NCBI GenBank assembly: GCA_037447655.1
Contig: JBBHKE010000655.1
Coordinates: forward strand, 246,568 to 310,567
DNA length: 64,000 nucleotides
Direction: 5' to 3'
DNA from: Zygnema cylindricum
Taxonomy: Eukaryota; Streptophyta; Zygnematophyceae; Zygnematales; Zygnemataceae
Below, piece by piece: positions 1 to 11,400 of the stretch (its first letter is position 1; every line of letters starts with the position of its first letter). Below the pieces are notes generated by a model. It was not told the DNA's origin, searched no databases, and saw nothing but the letters and a program-made list of their open reading frames with translations. A program made the translations under genes and the position numbers.

Positions 1-134
1 AGGTATATATATGTTTAATCCATTCGATTCCTCGACCAAAAACTGAGTTTTTTTTTGCTGGAATGAATGCTTAATGCATTGGATTTTCTGACGTAGAACC
101 ATATGTTTTGTTCATTTTTTTCTGTGGAAAACAG

Positions 135-3100
135 GGGCGTTTGCCGCCTTTAGATGCTCCTCATCATGCTCGAGCTCATGAATGGCCATTATATCGAGAA
201 GGATGTGTGGTTAATTTGGGGGAGAGTGGAGGAGTGAAGGGAAAGCCCGCGGAGGGTAGTCTCGTTAATGTTGGTTTGCAAAAGGTGGGTTTTTTTATTG
301 GTTAAGAGCAATTGATTTCTTGGAAAACTTCAGCTGTAACTTTTATTTGAAAAATATCTCAGCGGTGACCATGAGATCACGATTGAGCATTATTTCACTT
401 TGAGAATGAAAAGATTGCTAATGAAGTCGGAAATCAGTATGGATAAACAATATATTATTTAACCATTATGTTATTTATGTATAGTCCATGAAGACATGCC
501 TCGATTTGTGAATTCAAAAAAAGCTGATAGTAAAGTAAATGTAAAAAGTGAAGTAAATTTAATGTTAAATAAGTTTTGGCTGTAGGATGTTTTAGGAAGT
601 TCGAGTTCGACAGAAATTGGCTGTGGGAACTCGAGTGACTGTTGCTATGGGGAGCGACAGAGAGGCAGCTTTAAAACCAGGTGGAATGATTGTCCCAGTT
701 GGTTTTCTTCACTATTTTCAAGATTTTTTTAAGGAACTGAAGAAAGATATAGTGGTTTTGGTGATTTATGCTTCTTACCTGTTGTTAGTGGTTTACTTTA
801 TGATTTCAGATTCAGTCGATGTTTGGCGATTTTGGTCTGTTTCTTTAGATTTGTCTCAGGAGCTGGACTGCCTTATCATTATCCGCAACACCTTTGGTCA
901 AGAATCGCATTTTGTATCCAAAACCTGTATACTAGTTGATGAACAATGTAATAGACGTAAGGTTAAATTGAATAAGGAAGCTGAATTTGGAGAAGTTTTA
1001 GTCCATGTCAGTTGCAAATGTTGAAGGAAGTTCCGGCTAATTTTTGCCTTTCATGCCAAAAACGAGAAGGAAAATGAAAAGAAAAATGAAAGTGAAAAAT
1101 GAATTGGTAATGGAGAATGAAAAGGAAATGGAAATGAAAGTGGAAAATGGAAAGGAAAATGGAAATGGAAATGGAAATGGAAAATGGAAATTGAAAAGGA
1201 AAAAAGAGATGGAAAAGGGAAATTGAAACGGAAAAAGAAAAACGAAGTGGAAAAAGAAAAGAGAAAATGAAAAAGGAAAAATAAAATGAAAAGAGCAAAG
1301 AGAAGGAAAGATAAAATGAAAATGAAAATGAAATTGAAAATGGAAACTGAAAATAGAAAAACGAAAACCCTAGTTGTTCCATTCGTGATTTTTTTGACTT
1401 ATTTACGAATATTCATTATTTTTTCATGATTTTGAACTTTTCGTAAATTTGTATACTTTTCGCTGTACAGAAAAAATGTACGGAAAAAATTGAAAAAAGA
1501 GACGTTGCGTCATTTCTTCATTTGTTTTATGTAAAGTCAAAGTCGGTTAACATATTTTATGAACGTTTCATTTGTTCCATGCGCATATTCATTATTTTTT
1601 GGGCGTTGCGTTTTATGCGAAAGGAACAATAGGCCGAAAACCGTAAACTCAAAAACGGAAAGTTTAATTTGTTCTTTTATTCTGTCTCTATAGATCCTGT
1701 TAGAAGCTGTGAATCCTAATTGAAAATTAAACTGAAAATGGAAAATTTCCGAAATGAAAATGAAAACGGAAATGAAAGTTCTTAAATGAAAGTTTCCTAA
1801 AATGAAAATTTCCTTATGAAAGTTTCCTAAATGAAAGTTTCCTAAAATGAAAATAATGAAAGAACCGTTTCCGTTGTTTTTTCTCCGTATAGATTCTGTA
1901 TTAGAAGCTGTGAGTCCGTCAGAGCCTCGAGAGAAGCTTGGCTCCTATTGGGGCTTCACAGTTCGTCTCGTTCAAGGAGTTGGTCGTGTCTTCTCTGACT
2001 GCCCATTCCAGGTATAGAAACATCCTCTTTTCTAACCTCCTCTCCTTCTCGTTCTCTTCTTTTTCCTTCCAACCTCTCCTTCTCCTTTCAAACCTCTCTT
2101 CCTCCTCCTCCTCCTCCTCCTCTCCTTTCCTCTCTTTCCTTTTCTAACCTTCTCTCTTCTCTTTCCTGCTTCTAAATAACCCTCTTATTTTTCATTTTAT
2201 TTTACCTCTCTTTTATTTTGCCTTTCCTTTTTCATCTACCTTTCCTTTCTTATGGCTTTTTTATATATATTTGTTTTTTTTCCACTAAATTTAAGTTAAA
2301 AAGTGCGGTTTCCAGGGAGGTTATGACTATGTTCTCGGAACTTCGGAACATGGAGAAAAAATTCGAAGTGTTGACCTCCACTTACCTCCTTTCAGGTTCG
2401 CTGGAGAACCTAAATTTTTGCATTATTTTTTTTTTTTTTTAATTAAAGGAGGTACACCGTGAATCACTATTAGTGGTGAGAAATAATTAGGATGAGGACC
2501 TTTTAGTGTTAGTTATTCTATTTTTGGTCCAAATGACGTGGATGATTTTGAACCGCTAAATAAAATAGTCTGAACAACACTATTTTGTGGTCAGAGGGCA
2601 AAATTAACAAAAAAATGGCACCGAATTAGAATTATTAAAACTAATGGTGATTCACAGTTTCATACAAAGTTATTCAAACTTTTCAATCACAAAATTCAAA
2701 TTAAACAAATTTAACAAATTTAATAAAATTTAACCATCGATCCATTCAAATTTTTTGATCAAATAATAAATCTGGCAAACAATAAAATTCATTTATCAGG
2801 TAAATCACAAAATAATGAAATATAAAAAATTCCATTACAAATATCATAAAATAATCAATGATAGCTTTTGATAAATTAAAATCGATAATTAATACGATCA
2901 AAATCCGTTGGGGGGGGGGGGGGGGGAGGAGGGGGGGGGGGGGGGGGGAGGGAGGGAGGGGGAGAGAGGGAGGGAAGGAGGGAGGGAGAGAGAGAGGGAG
3001 GGCCTTCCTTTTTTTCGATCTTGTTTTTGGCCTCGCTTTATTTTTATTAAATCTTAACACACACACATATATATGTAAATGTATGTGTAACTTTATATAT

Positions 3101-4092
3101 ATTTGTGCATAAATATGTATGTGTATGTTAATAAGGTAGATATATAGAGAGTATAATTTGTATATTTTTACTAAAAGCTATTATGTTTTTGCAGGTGAAA
3201 GATACCCCTGCCTTGTTTCACCGCTATCTCAACACATGTCCCGGACAAGGTTCTCGAACCATACGGACAGAGGTTCAATCTCGTACCCATTTTTTATTGT
3301 CTATTTTGTGATGTCTATTTCGAGATATCTTCTTTTTGATGTTTATTTTGTCGTAATTTGATGTCTACTTTACCATCTATCTATCTACCTTTCCATCTAT
3401 CTAGTACTATCCATTTTGTGGATAATAATATATCCATATATATTTATTTATTTATTATTATTATCGTGGTTCATTTTGGAACATGTATTGTTTTTATGAA
3501 TTATTAAATATATCCTCAATATTTGTTTTGAAGGAGTCGTCATGTTACACGTTGTGAAGTTTTGTAAAATTTTTGATTTCTCGACTTTTCAATTTTCAAT
3601 CGTCGATTTTAGGTGTTGATAAAATATTTTCAATTGTATAATTTCAGTCAGGAGGTTCTGATGATGAAAAATGGTCAACCTTCCAATTGTTTTCAATTGT
3701 CATCATTTTTTCAATTGTCATCATTTTTTCAATTGTCGTTTTTGTTTTTTTTTTCAATTGTCTTTTTTTTTCAATTATCATTTTTTTTTTCAATCTTCAA
3801 TATCAGGATGGCCGTGATATAAACTTCCAACTTCATAATTTCCAAGCCAGGAGAAGTGTCGATAACTATTTCTTTTTCAGTTTTCCATTTTTCCAATTTT
3901 TCCATTTTTCCAATTTTTCCATTTTTTCCATTTTTTTTCATTTTTTTCATTTTTTTTTTCATTTTATCGTTTTTTCAGTTTTTTTATTTTATTTTATATT
4001 TTCCGTTATCAATTTTCCAGGAGGCGGTTCTCATCTCGATGTCGTTCCTTCAAGATGCCATTTGGCGATCTTCTGGACAAAGGCCCTTCTGA
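135..4092 (+). CDS. SPOUT1: SPOUT-class RNA methyltransferase (SPOUT1/C9orf114 family), 3' part, one exon not found
   Basis: The 5' end lies before the window. Exons read from splice sites and frame are 135-284, 596-680, 1905-2011, 2316-2395, 3195-3272 and 4021-4092, stopping at TGA 4090-4092. Family landmarks appear in order: LPPLDAPHHARAHEW with YREG in the first exon, GTRVTVAMG in the second, SYWGFTVRLV in the third, GYDYVLGTSEHG in the fourth, and the C-terminal knot signature CPGQGSRTIRTE|EAVLIS across the last junction. The family is a trefoil-knot SAM-dependent methyltransferase, known in animals as CENP-32. Exon 4 ends in phase 2 but exon 5 begins in phase 0, so an exon of 3n+1 bases with the usual VFGGLAGLE-like segment should lie in 2396-3194. 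I cannot find it. Donors after exons 4 and 5 (GTTCGC, GTTCAA) are weak. The family assignment is secure; whether this copy is intact is not. Confidence 0.85.
1055..1370. repeat. Purine-only tract in SPOUT1 intron 2 (GGAAAT/GAAAATG units)
   Basis: More than 300 bases almost free of pyrimidines except scattered T, built of GAAAATG and GGAAAT units. It yields apparent Lys/Glu-rich and Phe/Ser-rich frames that are composition artefacts. A related AATGAAAGTTTCCT repeat follows at about 1735-1860. Confidence 0.8.
2453..2660. mobile_element. MITE family II copy
   Basis: It begins TACACCGTGAATCACTATTA and ends in a degenerate inverted copy (TGGTGATTCACAG). Its interior shares CACTATTTTGTGGTCAGAGGG-type and AAATGACGTGG-type segments with copies near 10.5 kb and 12.95 kb. 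No coding capacity. It sits in the gap where a SPOUT1 exon is expected. Confidence 0.7.
2910..3002. repeat. Poly-G and GGGA/GAGA simple repeat
   Basis: A run of nearly uninterrupted G of about 40 bases passes into GGGA and GAGA units. Such runs are hard to sequence and assemble, so local length and content are uncertain. Confidence 0.9.
3685..3975. repeat. Pyrimidine-rich tandem repeats in last SPOUT1 intron
   Basis: Repeated TTTTCAATTGTCATCATT units at about 3685-3790 are followed by TTTTTCCAATTTTTCCA units at about 3885-3970, just upstream of the final acceptor at 4020. No gene seen. Confidence 0.8.
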
Positions 4093-5423
4093 AATTTTAT
4101 CGGTTTTTTCTCTCGTTTTGACAGTGGAGCTTTCGAATATTAAAACGGAAGATCGTTTTGATCGTATTTGGTTGGATTAGTTTGTTTCAAATTAGAGAAT
4201 AATTGATCTCCAAAAATGATGATGTTATTTCATATCTTATGAGTTTTCATGAGTTCTAATGAAGTTTTTATGAATGATTTGAGATGTTGTGAAATTGTTG
4301 TCGAGTTTTAAAGGAAAATTTATTTTACGTTATTGTTGTTAATATCTTTGTACCACAATGGAAAATGCATAATTTCTATACGAAAAATACTAATTTTGTC
4401 CATCTTATCGCCGTAATCCTAACCCTAAACCTCAACCAAACCCTGTATTTTCATTCTCCTCTTCCTTAACACAACATCTAAGGGTTTGACACTTGACCAA
4501 AAAATTTACTCAAAAAAGGTTTTTTTGTCCACACCAAGTACGAACATCCCTCTCCTGCATCGTCACGGCCTCGACAAGCTATAGTGTTTGTTATGGGCAT
4601 TGTCACTGTTAAAAATTATGGTACTTGCATTAGGGTTTGCAACAAAGTCCTATTGTGCAAAAACAATTGTGAACGGTATATGTGGTTCCCTTGTACTATA
4701 TGTGTACTATACACTACAATATGCGTATAGTGTGGAGTATTCCTGTTTAAAATTTCCGATTGTTTGGCATAATGAACTGTAGTCCACAACAACCCTTTAC
4801 CATCTATAAAAATTACCAAAGCCGGTAAAAACCACATAAAACACATATTTTTATTTCGATAAAAACATAGTAGATAACCCTCCCTCTTGCAACGACAAGT
4901 TATATCATTGGGGCATTTAGCCAAACCATAAATGCGATGAGATGTTGAGAAAAACTAAGACTTTAGATACAGCAATTTAATTAGGTCCCTTCTTAAAGCT
5001 ATACATTATGATCAAAACCTCCACACACATTTCTCCCAACTCGCCACCTAAAAAAAGTTAAAATATACCTCTCGCCTACATGGCTAAGGCTTTGTGCAAT
5101 TACTTCACTTCCGATAAGGTGGAAATAGAAACAAGAACTCGAGGCGTAAATACGAGTTGCAAAAGTATAGAAATATAGTATCTTTTGTCGAAACACTGCG
5201 CAGATTTCATACTAAAATTTCTCATACTGTTAATACCACACTAAATATTTAATGCATCTAATCAGCATTGCGACATTTTTCCTTTCCGTGCGCATTCTAC
5301 GCCTGAAATGTCCGCACGTTTTATTTGTAAATCGTAACCACATGTATAAACTATAAAGTTACAGATTTGTTCATTATCGCCTTTCTTTTGATTTCCCAAA
5401 GGACTCGCTTGAAAGGTTAAGAA
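4093..5423. other. Spacer between SPOUT1 and OLA1
   Basis: About 1.3 kb of AT-rich spacer. It contains one short telomere-like stretch (TAATCCTAACCCTAAACCTC near 4414). Short open frames show no family motif. The OLA1 promoter must lie in its right part, but I see no certain TATA box. Confidence 0.6.
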
Positions 5424-5447
5424 ATTAGGGTTTTGCTTAACCCTAAA
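5424..5447. promoter_or_regulatory. Paired telo-boxes just upstream of OLA1
   Basis: Two facing telo-box motifs, ATTAGGGTTTT (5424-5434) and AACCCTAAA (5439-5447), lie 30-50 bases before the OLA1 start codon. In land plants AAACCCTA boxes are enriched at promoters and 5' leaders of translation and ribosome genes. A similar role here is inference. Confidence 0.6.
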
Positions 5448-5476
5448 GCGGGAGGACGCAAGGAAGGCAGGCAGCC

Positions 5477-8400
5477 ATGCCTCCCAAAGCGAAGAAGGAG
5501 GCTCCCGTGGAGCGACCGGTGCTTGGCCGATTCAGCTCGCATCTGAAGATTGGCATTGTAGGGCTCCCCAATGTGGGAAAATCCACACTATTCAACACTT
5601 TGACCAAGTTATCTATTCCTGCTGAAAATTTCCCTTTCTGTACCATAAACCCCAACGAGGCTCGTGTTTATGTTCCGGACGAGCGTTTTGATTGGCTTTG
5701 CCAGGCATTTAAGCCAAAGAGTGAGGCAAGTTTTTAAATACATTTTTAAACCAAAGAGTGTGGGAGGGAGAGAGTGAGGCAAGTTTCTTTAAGGTATTTA
5801 AGCCAAGAGTGTAAAGGGAATGTGAAGATTGTGGAAGGGGAAGTGAAGAGTGTGAAGGAAAGAGAAGAGTGTCGGAGGGAGAGAGGGAGGCAAGTTTCTT
5901 CAAAGGTGTTTTAACCAAAGAGTGTGAGAGGGAAAGAGAAGTGTGTGGAAAGAAGACAAGGAGGCAAGTTTCTTCATAGATTTTTGAGCCTGTGGGAGGG
6001 AAAGAGGAGAGTGTGGTGGGTAAAGAGTGAGGCAAATTTTTCCAACACTAATAGGCGAAAGAGTTTTTGGGAGTTTGTCCAGTGATTTTTCTCCTCTTAT
6101 TAAAATCAATGACCAGTTTTCTATTTGTAGACAATTTTCAGTTAAAGGTTTGACCATGGCTGCTATCGATGGTGAATTGGTTTCTGAAAATACCTCTGAA
6201 ATTTTGAGAGATGCAAGAATTTGTAATACAAATTTTTGGCGAATGTGTTTTTTTTTGGGGCATTATTTTGATGTGTCTCAGCTTTCAGCATTTCTGGAGA
6301 TACACGATATTGCTGGTTTAGTTCGAGGGGCTAATGCAGGAGAGGGTCTGGGAAACGCTTTCTTATCCCATATCAGGGCGGTCGATGGTATTTTTCACGT
6401 CTGTCGTAAGTTTTCTCAGCAGAGACATTTTTCCTTGAAAGCTTTAGTTTTGTATATTTGTGTATTTGAATCTTCAACCTTCTCTGGTCTTTTTTTTGAC
6501 TGTGTGAATTTGATTTTTTTAGCCTTGTCTATTCTTTAGTTTGAATTTTTGTGTATTTGACTCTTCACCCTTCTGTTAGCAGTTTTACAATTTCCTCTGT
6601 CCTCCTAACATAGGCTATTTTCTACAGGGCTGGATACATAAATATGACATTCTTTTTGAAAAACCCTTCAAATCTCTGTAGAACTCTAAAGTTCATGTGG
6701 AATTTTCCTCCTATGTCGTTCAAGGCTACGTTCTGATTTTAAAAAAATGCGTATCTAAAAATCTAATTAGAAAGGAATTGGAATGGCCAATTTTTTCATT
6801 CACGCCCCTAACTGAGCAGGTTTTCTTTATTGATCAACCAGAACCTGTTTTTATTTATTATCAATGATTATGATTAAGATTATAGTTATGATTATGGCTA
6901 TGCTATCATAAATACGATCACCATCAGGATTATTATTACAATTATGAGTATGAGTAATGATTATATGAGTATGAGTATGATTATTGTTATGGTTATGGTT
7001 ATGATTATAATTATGATGACGATTATGATTTTGGTCATTATTATGATTATTTTTTATTTTATTGTGTATTGCATTTGTAAAAGCACAAATTCAGAGTGGA
7101 TATGACTTCTACTTCCATGGAAAATTACATAATAACTTGATTCGTTCGTTTTTAGTTAATTTTTATTTATATAAGTGAGATGTGTGATGGGGAGTTCAGG
7201 AGCATTTGAAGACCCGGATATCATTCACGTGGAGGACACAGTAGACCCGATTCGAGACTTGGAGATCATTCATAATGAGCTTCGTCTTAAGGTAATTTTG
7301 AGCCTTTTCAAGTTTCCTGTTTTTCTTGTGGCTACTCAAAGAAAATAATTCTTATGAAAGGAAAGGTATCTTATGTCTTATATCTCACAAAATGATAGAG
7401 GTGAAAATAGAGGAGAAAAGATGGTAGGCATGTAAAGCTAATTTGGTCGAACTTTTTTTTGGGCAAAAATCAGAAAAGTCTTAACATCAGTGCTTAAGGG
7501 AATGGACCAAGATTCCACGTCTCCTTAACACTAAATAAGTTTTACACATTTTTTTTTGCATTTACACCGATAATTTCTTTGCTTTAAAAAAACTATGGGC
7601 AGAGTCAGTCAAAGACTTTAAATTCCTCTTGGTGAGTCATATACGGTTAACTATGAGAACCTTATTCGTTGTTTCCTTCGGTTTTATGGCAATTACTCTT
7701 ATGCCCACGAAAGTATGTCTTAAAGGAGGAGACAGTTGTGTTATAGCTTTGGAGGGGAAATGTGTGTTTTTTTGTATTTTTTGCATGGATAAAATGGGGG
7801 AAGGAGAAGCTTGGGAGAATTAGGTTCTGTCATTTTTTTGAAAAAATTAGAGAATGCAGTGATTAGACTTTGATTTTTTAGAGGTTCTTATAATCAAGGT
7901 AACATTTAGCATGAATGTGCGTAAATATTTGCCACAAATTATCTGGATTGCCTTCTTTTCACATTATTAAGCTGGTAGAGAGGTCTATGTAATTTTTTAT
8001 CATCGCAAATGGGGGGCTGGCTTTTGTTTTCTGTCGATGTACACTCTTTTTTACATATTTTTATGAAAAAAGGATTTATTTACAATAGAGGGAATGTGGT
8101 TTTACAGGATATTGAGTTTATGACAGCAAAGAAAGACGACTATGAAAAACAGCTCAAGCGAAGCAACGACAAGCAGTTAAAAATCGACTACGAGCTTTGC
8201 GTAAAGGTGTTTCTTTGCCCATCATCTCATAGTTTCAGTTTTTTTTTTTTTTGGGATTCTCTATTTTCTTTTTTATATTATGAAACTCACCTTCAGTTTC
8301 TGTCAGGCTGTTTAGGAGTATGGGTTCCTAGAGAGACTCGATGTTAGTGGTGTCAAATTTTGAAAAGAAAATGGTTGGAAAGTGGGAGAGAGTCTGAGAA

Positions 8401-11400
8401 AAGTGAGAGGAAGTGGTAAAAAGTGGGGGGAAAGGGGGGGAAAGGTGGGGAAAGTGGGAGAAAAGTGGCATTACTCTCCCTCACATTCATTACTAACTTG
8501 GCGTTTTTAGTGGACTCTCGATTAATCAATCGTACAGAATCAAGTCTGTCCTTTTCCATATTATCTTCAAAGAAATGTTATCGATCGTCACTTGTAGACG
8601 AAGAGTCAAATCATAACTTTTCGCTTGATATTGTTTGTTCGATGAAGTAGAAATTTTGGATTGGAGGATGATGTTGTCGAAAAAAACAAAAGAATGGGGG
8701 CAGTTACAAAAGTAACTTAAACGTATGTGAGAAAAATGTTAGTGGAAGAAAAGTGAGAAAAGTGAGAAAAGTGGGAGAAAAGGTGAGGAAATTGGCAGAA
8801 AAGGTGAGGAAATTGGGAGAAAAGTTGAAGACATGTGAGAGAAAGTGGGAGAAAGTGGGAAAAAGTGAGAAAAGAAGAGGCAAAATGCGGGGGAAATAAA
8901 GTAGGAGGATGAAAGTGGTAGAATGTAAGTGGGAGAAAGAAAATCGGAGAAGTGAGAGTAGGAAAGTAGGAGAATGAAAGTGGGAGGAAGTGGGAGAAGA
9001 AAAGTGGGAGAAGAAAAGTGGGAGAAGAAAAGTGGGAGAAGAAAAGTGGGAGAAGAAAAGTGGGAGAACGTGGGAGAAATGCGGTGGGAAAAGTGGGAGA
9101 AAGAGAGTGGAAGGAAGTGGGGAAAAAAAAGTGGGAGAAACTGGGAGAAATAAAGTGGGAGAATGTGGGAGAAAGAAAGTGGGAGAAAGAATGTGTGAGA
9201 AAGTGTGAGTAAGTGGGAGAAAGAAAGTGTGAGAAAGTGGGAGAAAGTGGGAGAAAACATGCTGACCGTGTGGAAGTGAGGCAGAGGTTGGCAGGTTCTT
9301 GACTGGCTCCAGGATGGTAAGGATGTGCGACTAGGAGAGTGGAAGGCCGCTGATGTCGAAACTCTCAACACTTTTCAGTTGCTCACGGCGAAGCCGGTAG
9401 TGTATTTGGTGAGGAATCTTTATTCTTGACTTATTTACCTTTTTACGCTTGCCTTATTTTCCTTTTTTCCTCTTGCCTTGTTTCTTTTCAAGTGTTATCG
9501 GATCTCTCCGGTCGCCAGTGGGATTGCTGGTTTGATTTTGTCCATGGGAATTAGAATTCTTGCATTGGTTTTTCTTAGGTTCTGATTGTCTTTGTCGCGA
9601 TGTTTCGTTTTTGTTCTTTCTTTTTTTTTTTCTTTTTTCTGGACCATGAAGGCTCACATGGGCGACATTATGTCTAGAACCTCGATAATTTTATTGTGAT
9701 ATTTCGTTTGGGATGTCTTAAGTGGTTCCTAAATTAGGTTATTTCATCTCTTTCTTCGTCTGCCATCTCCATTTTCCCATTTTCCCATTTTCTCCCCTTG
9801 TCTCCCCGTTCCCCCTCCCTCTCGCCCCTCCCTCTCTTCCCTCTCTCCCCTCCCCCTCTTCCCTCGCTCCCCTCCCTCTCTTCCCTCTCTCCCCTCTCTC
9901 CCCTCTCTCTTCCACTCTCTCTGTTCCAATAGCCCGATAGCCCTGAATGTTAAAATGGGACATGATTACAGGTAAATCTGACGGAGAAGGATTACCAACG
10001 AAAGAAAAATAAATGGTTGCCAAAGATCCACGCCTGGTAAAGCCCTCCAAAACCAGTCTCAGTCAACCTTCAAATTCCCTTTTTCTAGTTCATATTGGTT
10101 GACTGGAAAAATCATGATTACGCCTTACATTGTGATTAACGCGAAAAAAAATTCCTCGCACTCAGAAAACACCTCGGACCTTCAGAAAACCATTTTTCTC
10201 ACCACGATTTTTCTTCGATTTTCATTGATTATCATGGTTGAAAGCCAAAACTCTTACCGTTTTTATCGGTCTTGAAGATAAATGACTCAAAATAGGCCAA
10301 CTGCCTGAGAAAAGCTTAAGACTAATAGCTGTTACAGTATAATTCAAACAGATGAGTTTTATTAAATAGTTGTTAACTTGACTGAGGCAATCCTACAATA
10401 CAATTCTTTTCCCTAACGCGTGCCTTGACCTTTCCTGGTTTCTATGAAGATCTGTTCATTTTTGACTTGGTTTCGGATAATTTGAAACCGGTTATGTTAT
10501 AACCATGGGAAAGTGAAGTCGTGAATCACTATTAGTGTTAATAGCACTCTTTTGCTGCCGATTTTCTTTTGTGCCCTTTGACCACAAATATCGTTAATAT
10601 CCATGAACGGTTGAAAATCAGCCACGTCATTTGAAACTGAATTAGAAATAATATTACCCACATAAATCCCAGATTAATAATTTCTTTACTCTAATAGTTT
10701 ATGGTTAACTTCCAGAGTTACGATGTTGTAAGATGTTGCGATAAAGTGAGAATTGCCTCAGAAATGAGTTTTCCGCGATTCGAATTGGGGGAAGAAACGG
10801 GTTTATGTGTCATAAATCGGTTTTTTATCGATGTCTGATTGGTGGGGAAAAAGGGCTTTTGCAGGGTTCAGGAACACGGGGCGGATCCCATAATTCCCTT
10901 CAGTGGGATTTTAGAGTCTAAGCTTGTGGATATGCCGGCAGATGAGGCCGCGGCATACTGCAAAGAAAACCAGACTGCGAGGTATGTTTTNNNNNNNNNN
11001 NNNNNNNNNNNNNNNNNNNNNNNNNNNNNNNNNNNNNNNNNNNNNNNNNNNNNNNNNNNNNNNNNNNNNNNNNNNNNNNNNNNNNNNNNNNNNNNNNNNN
11101 NNNNNNNNNNNNNNNNNNNNNNNNNNNNNNNNNNNNNNNNNNNNNNNNNNNNNNNNNNNNNNNNNNNNNNNNNNNNNNNNNNNNNNNNNNNNNNNNNNNN
11201 NNNNNNNNNNNNNNNNNNNNNNNNNNNNNNNNNNNNNNNNNNNNNNNNNNNNNNNNNNNNNNNNNNNNNNNNNNNNNNNNNNNNNNNNNNNNNNNNNNNN
11301 NNNNNNNNNNNNNNNNNNNNNNNNNNNNNNNNNNNNNNNNNNNTTTTCCTTTTTGCACCCTTCTTTACTTTAGTGGATTGAGGTGGAGATAGAAACTAAA

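Noticed and set aside
1008-1382. Phe/Ser-rich and Lys/Glu-rich frames on opposite strands
   Set aside because: Composition artefact of a purine tract inside a SPOUT1 intron; the same applies near 8739-9371, 9722-9940, 17751-18185, 38354-38685 and 51267-51564.
3640-3850. Extra acceptors CAG|TCAGGAGGTTC and CCAGGAGAAG as alternative last exons of SPOUT1
   Set aside because: Only the acceptor at 4020 continues the conserved C-terminus to a stop in the right frame.
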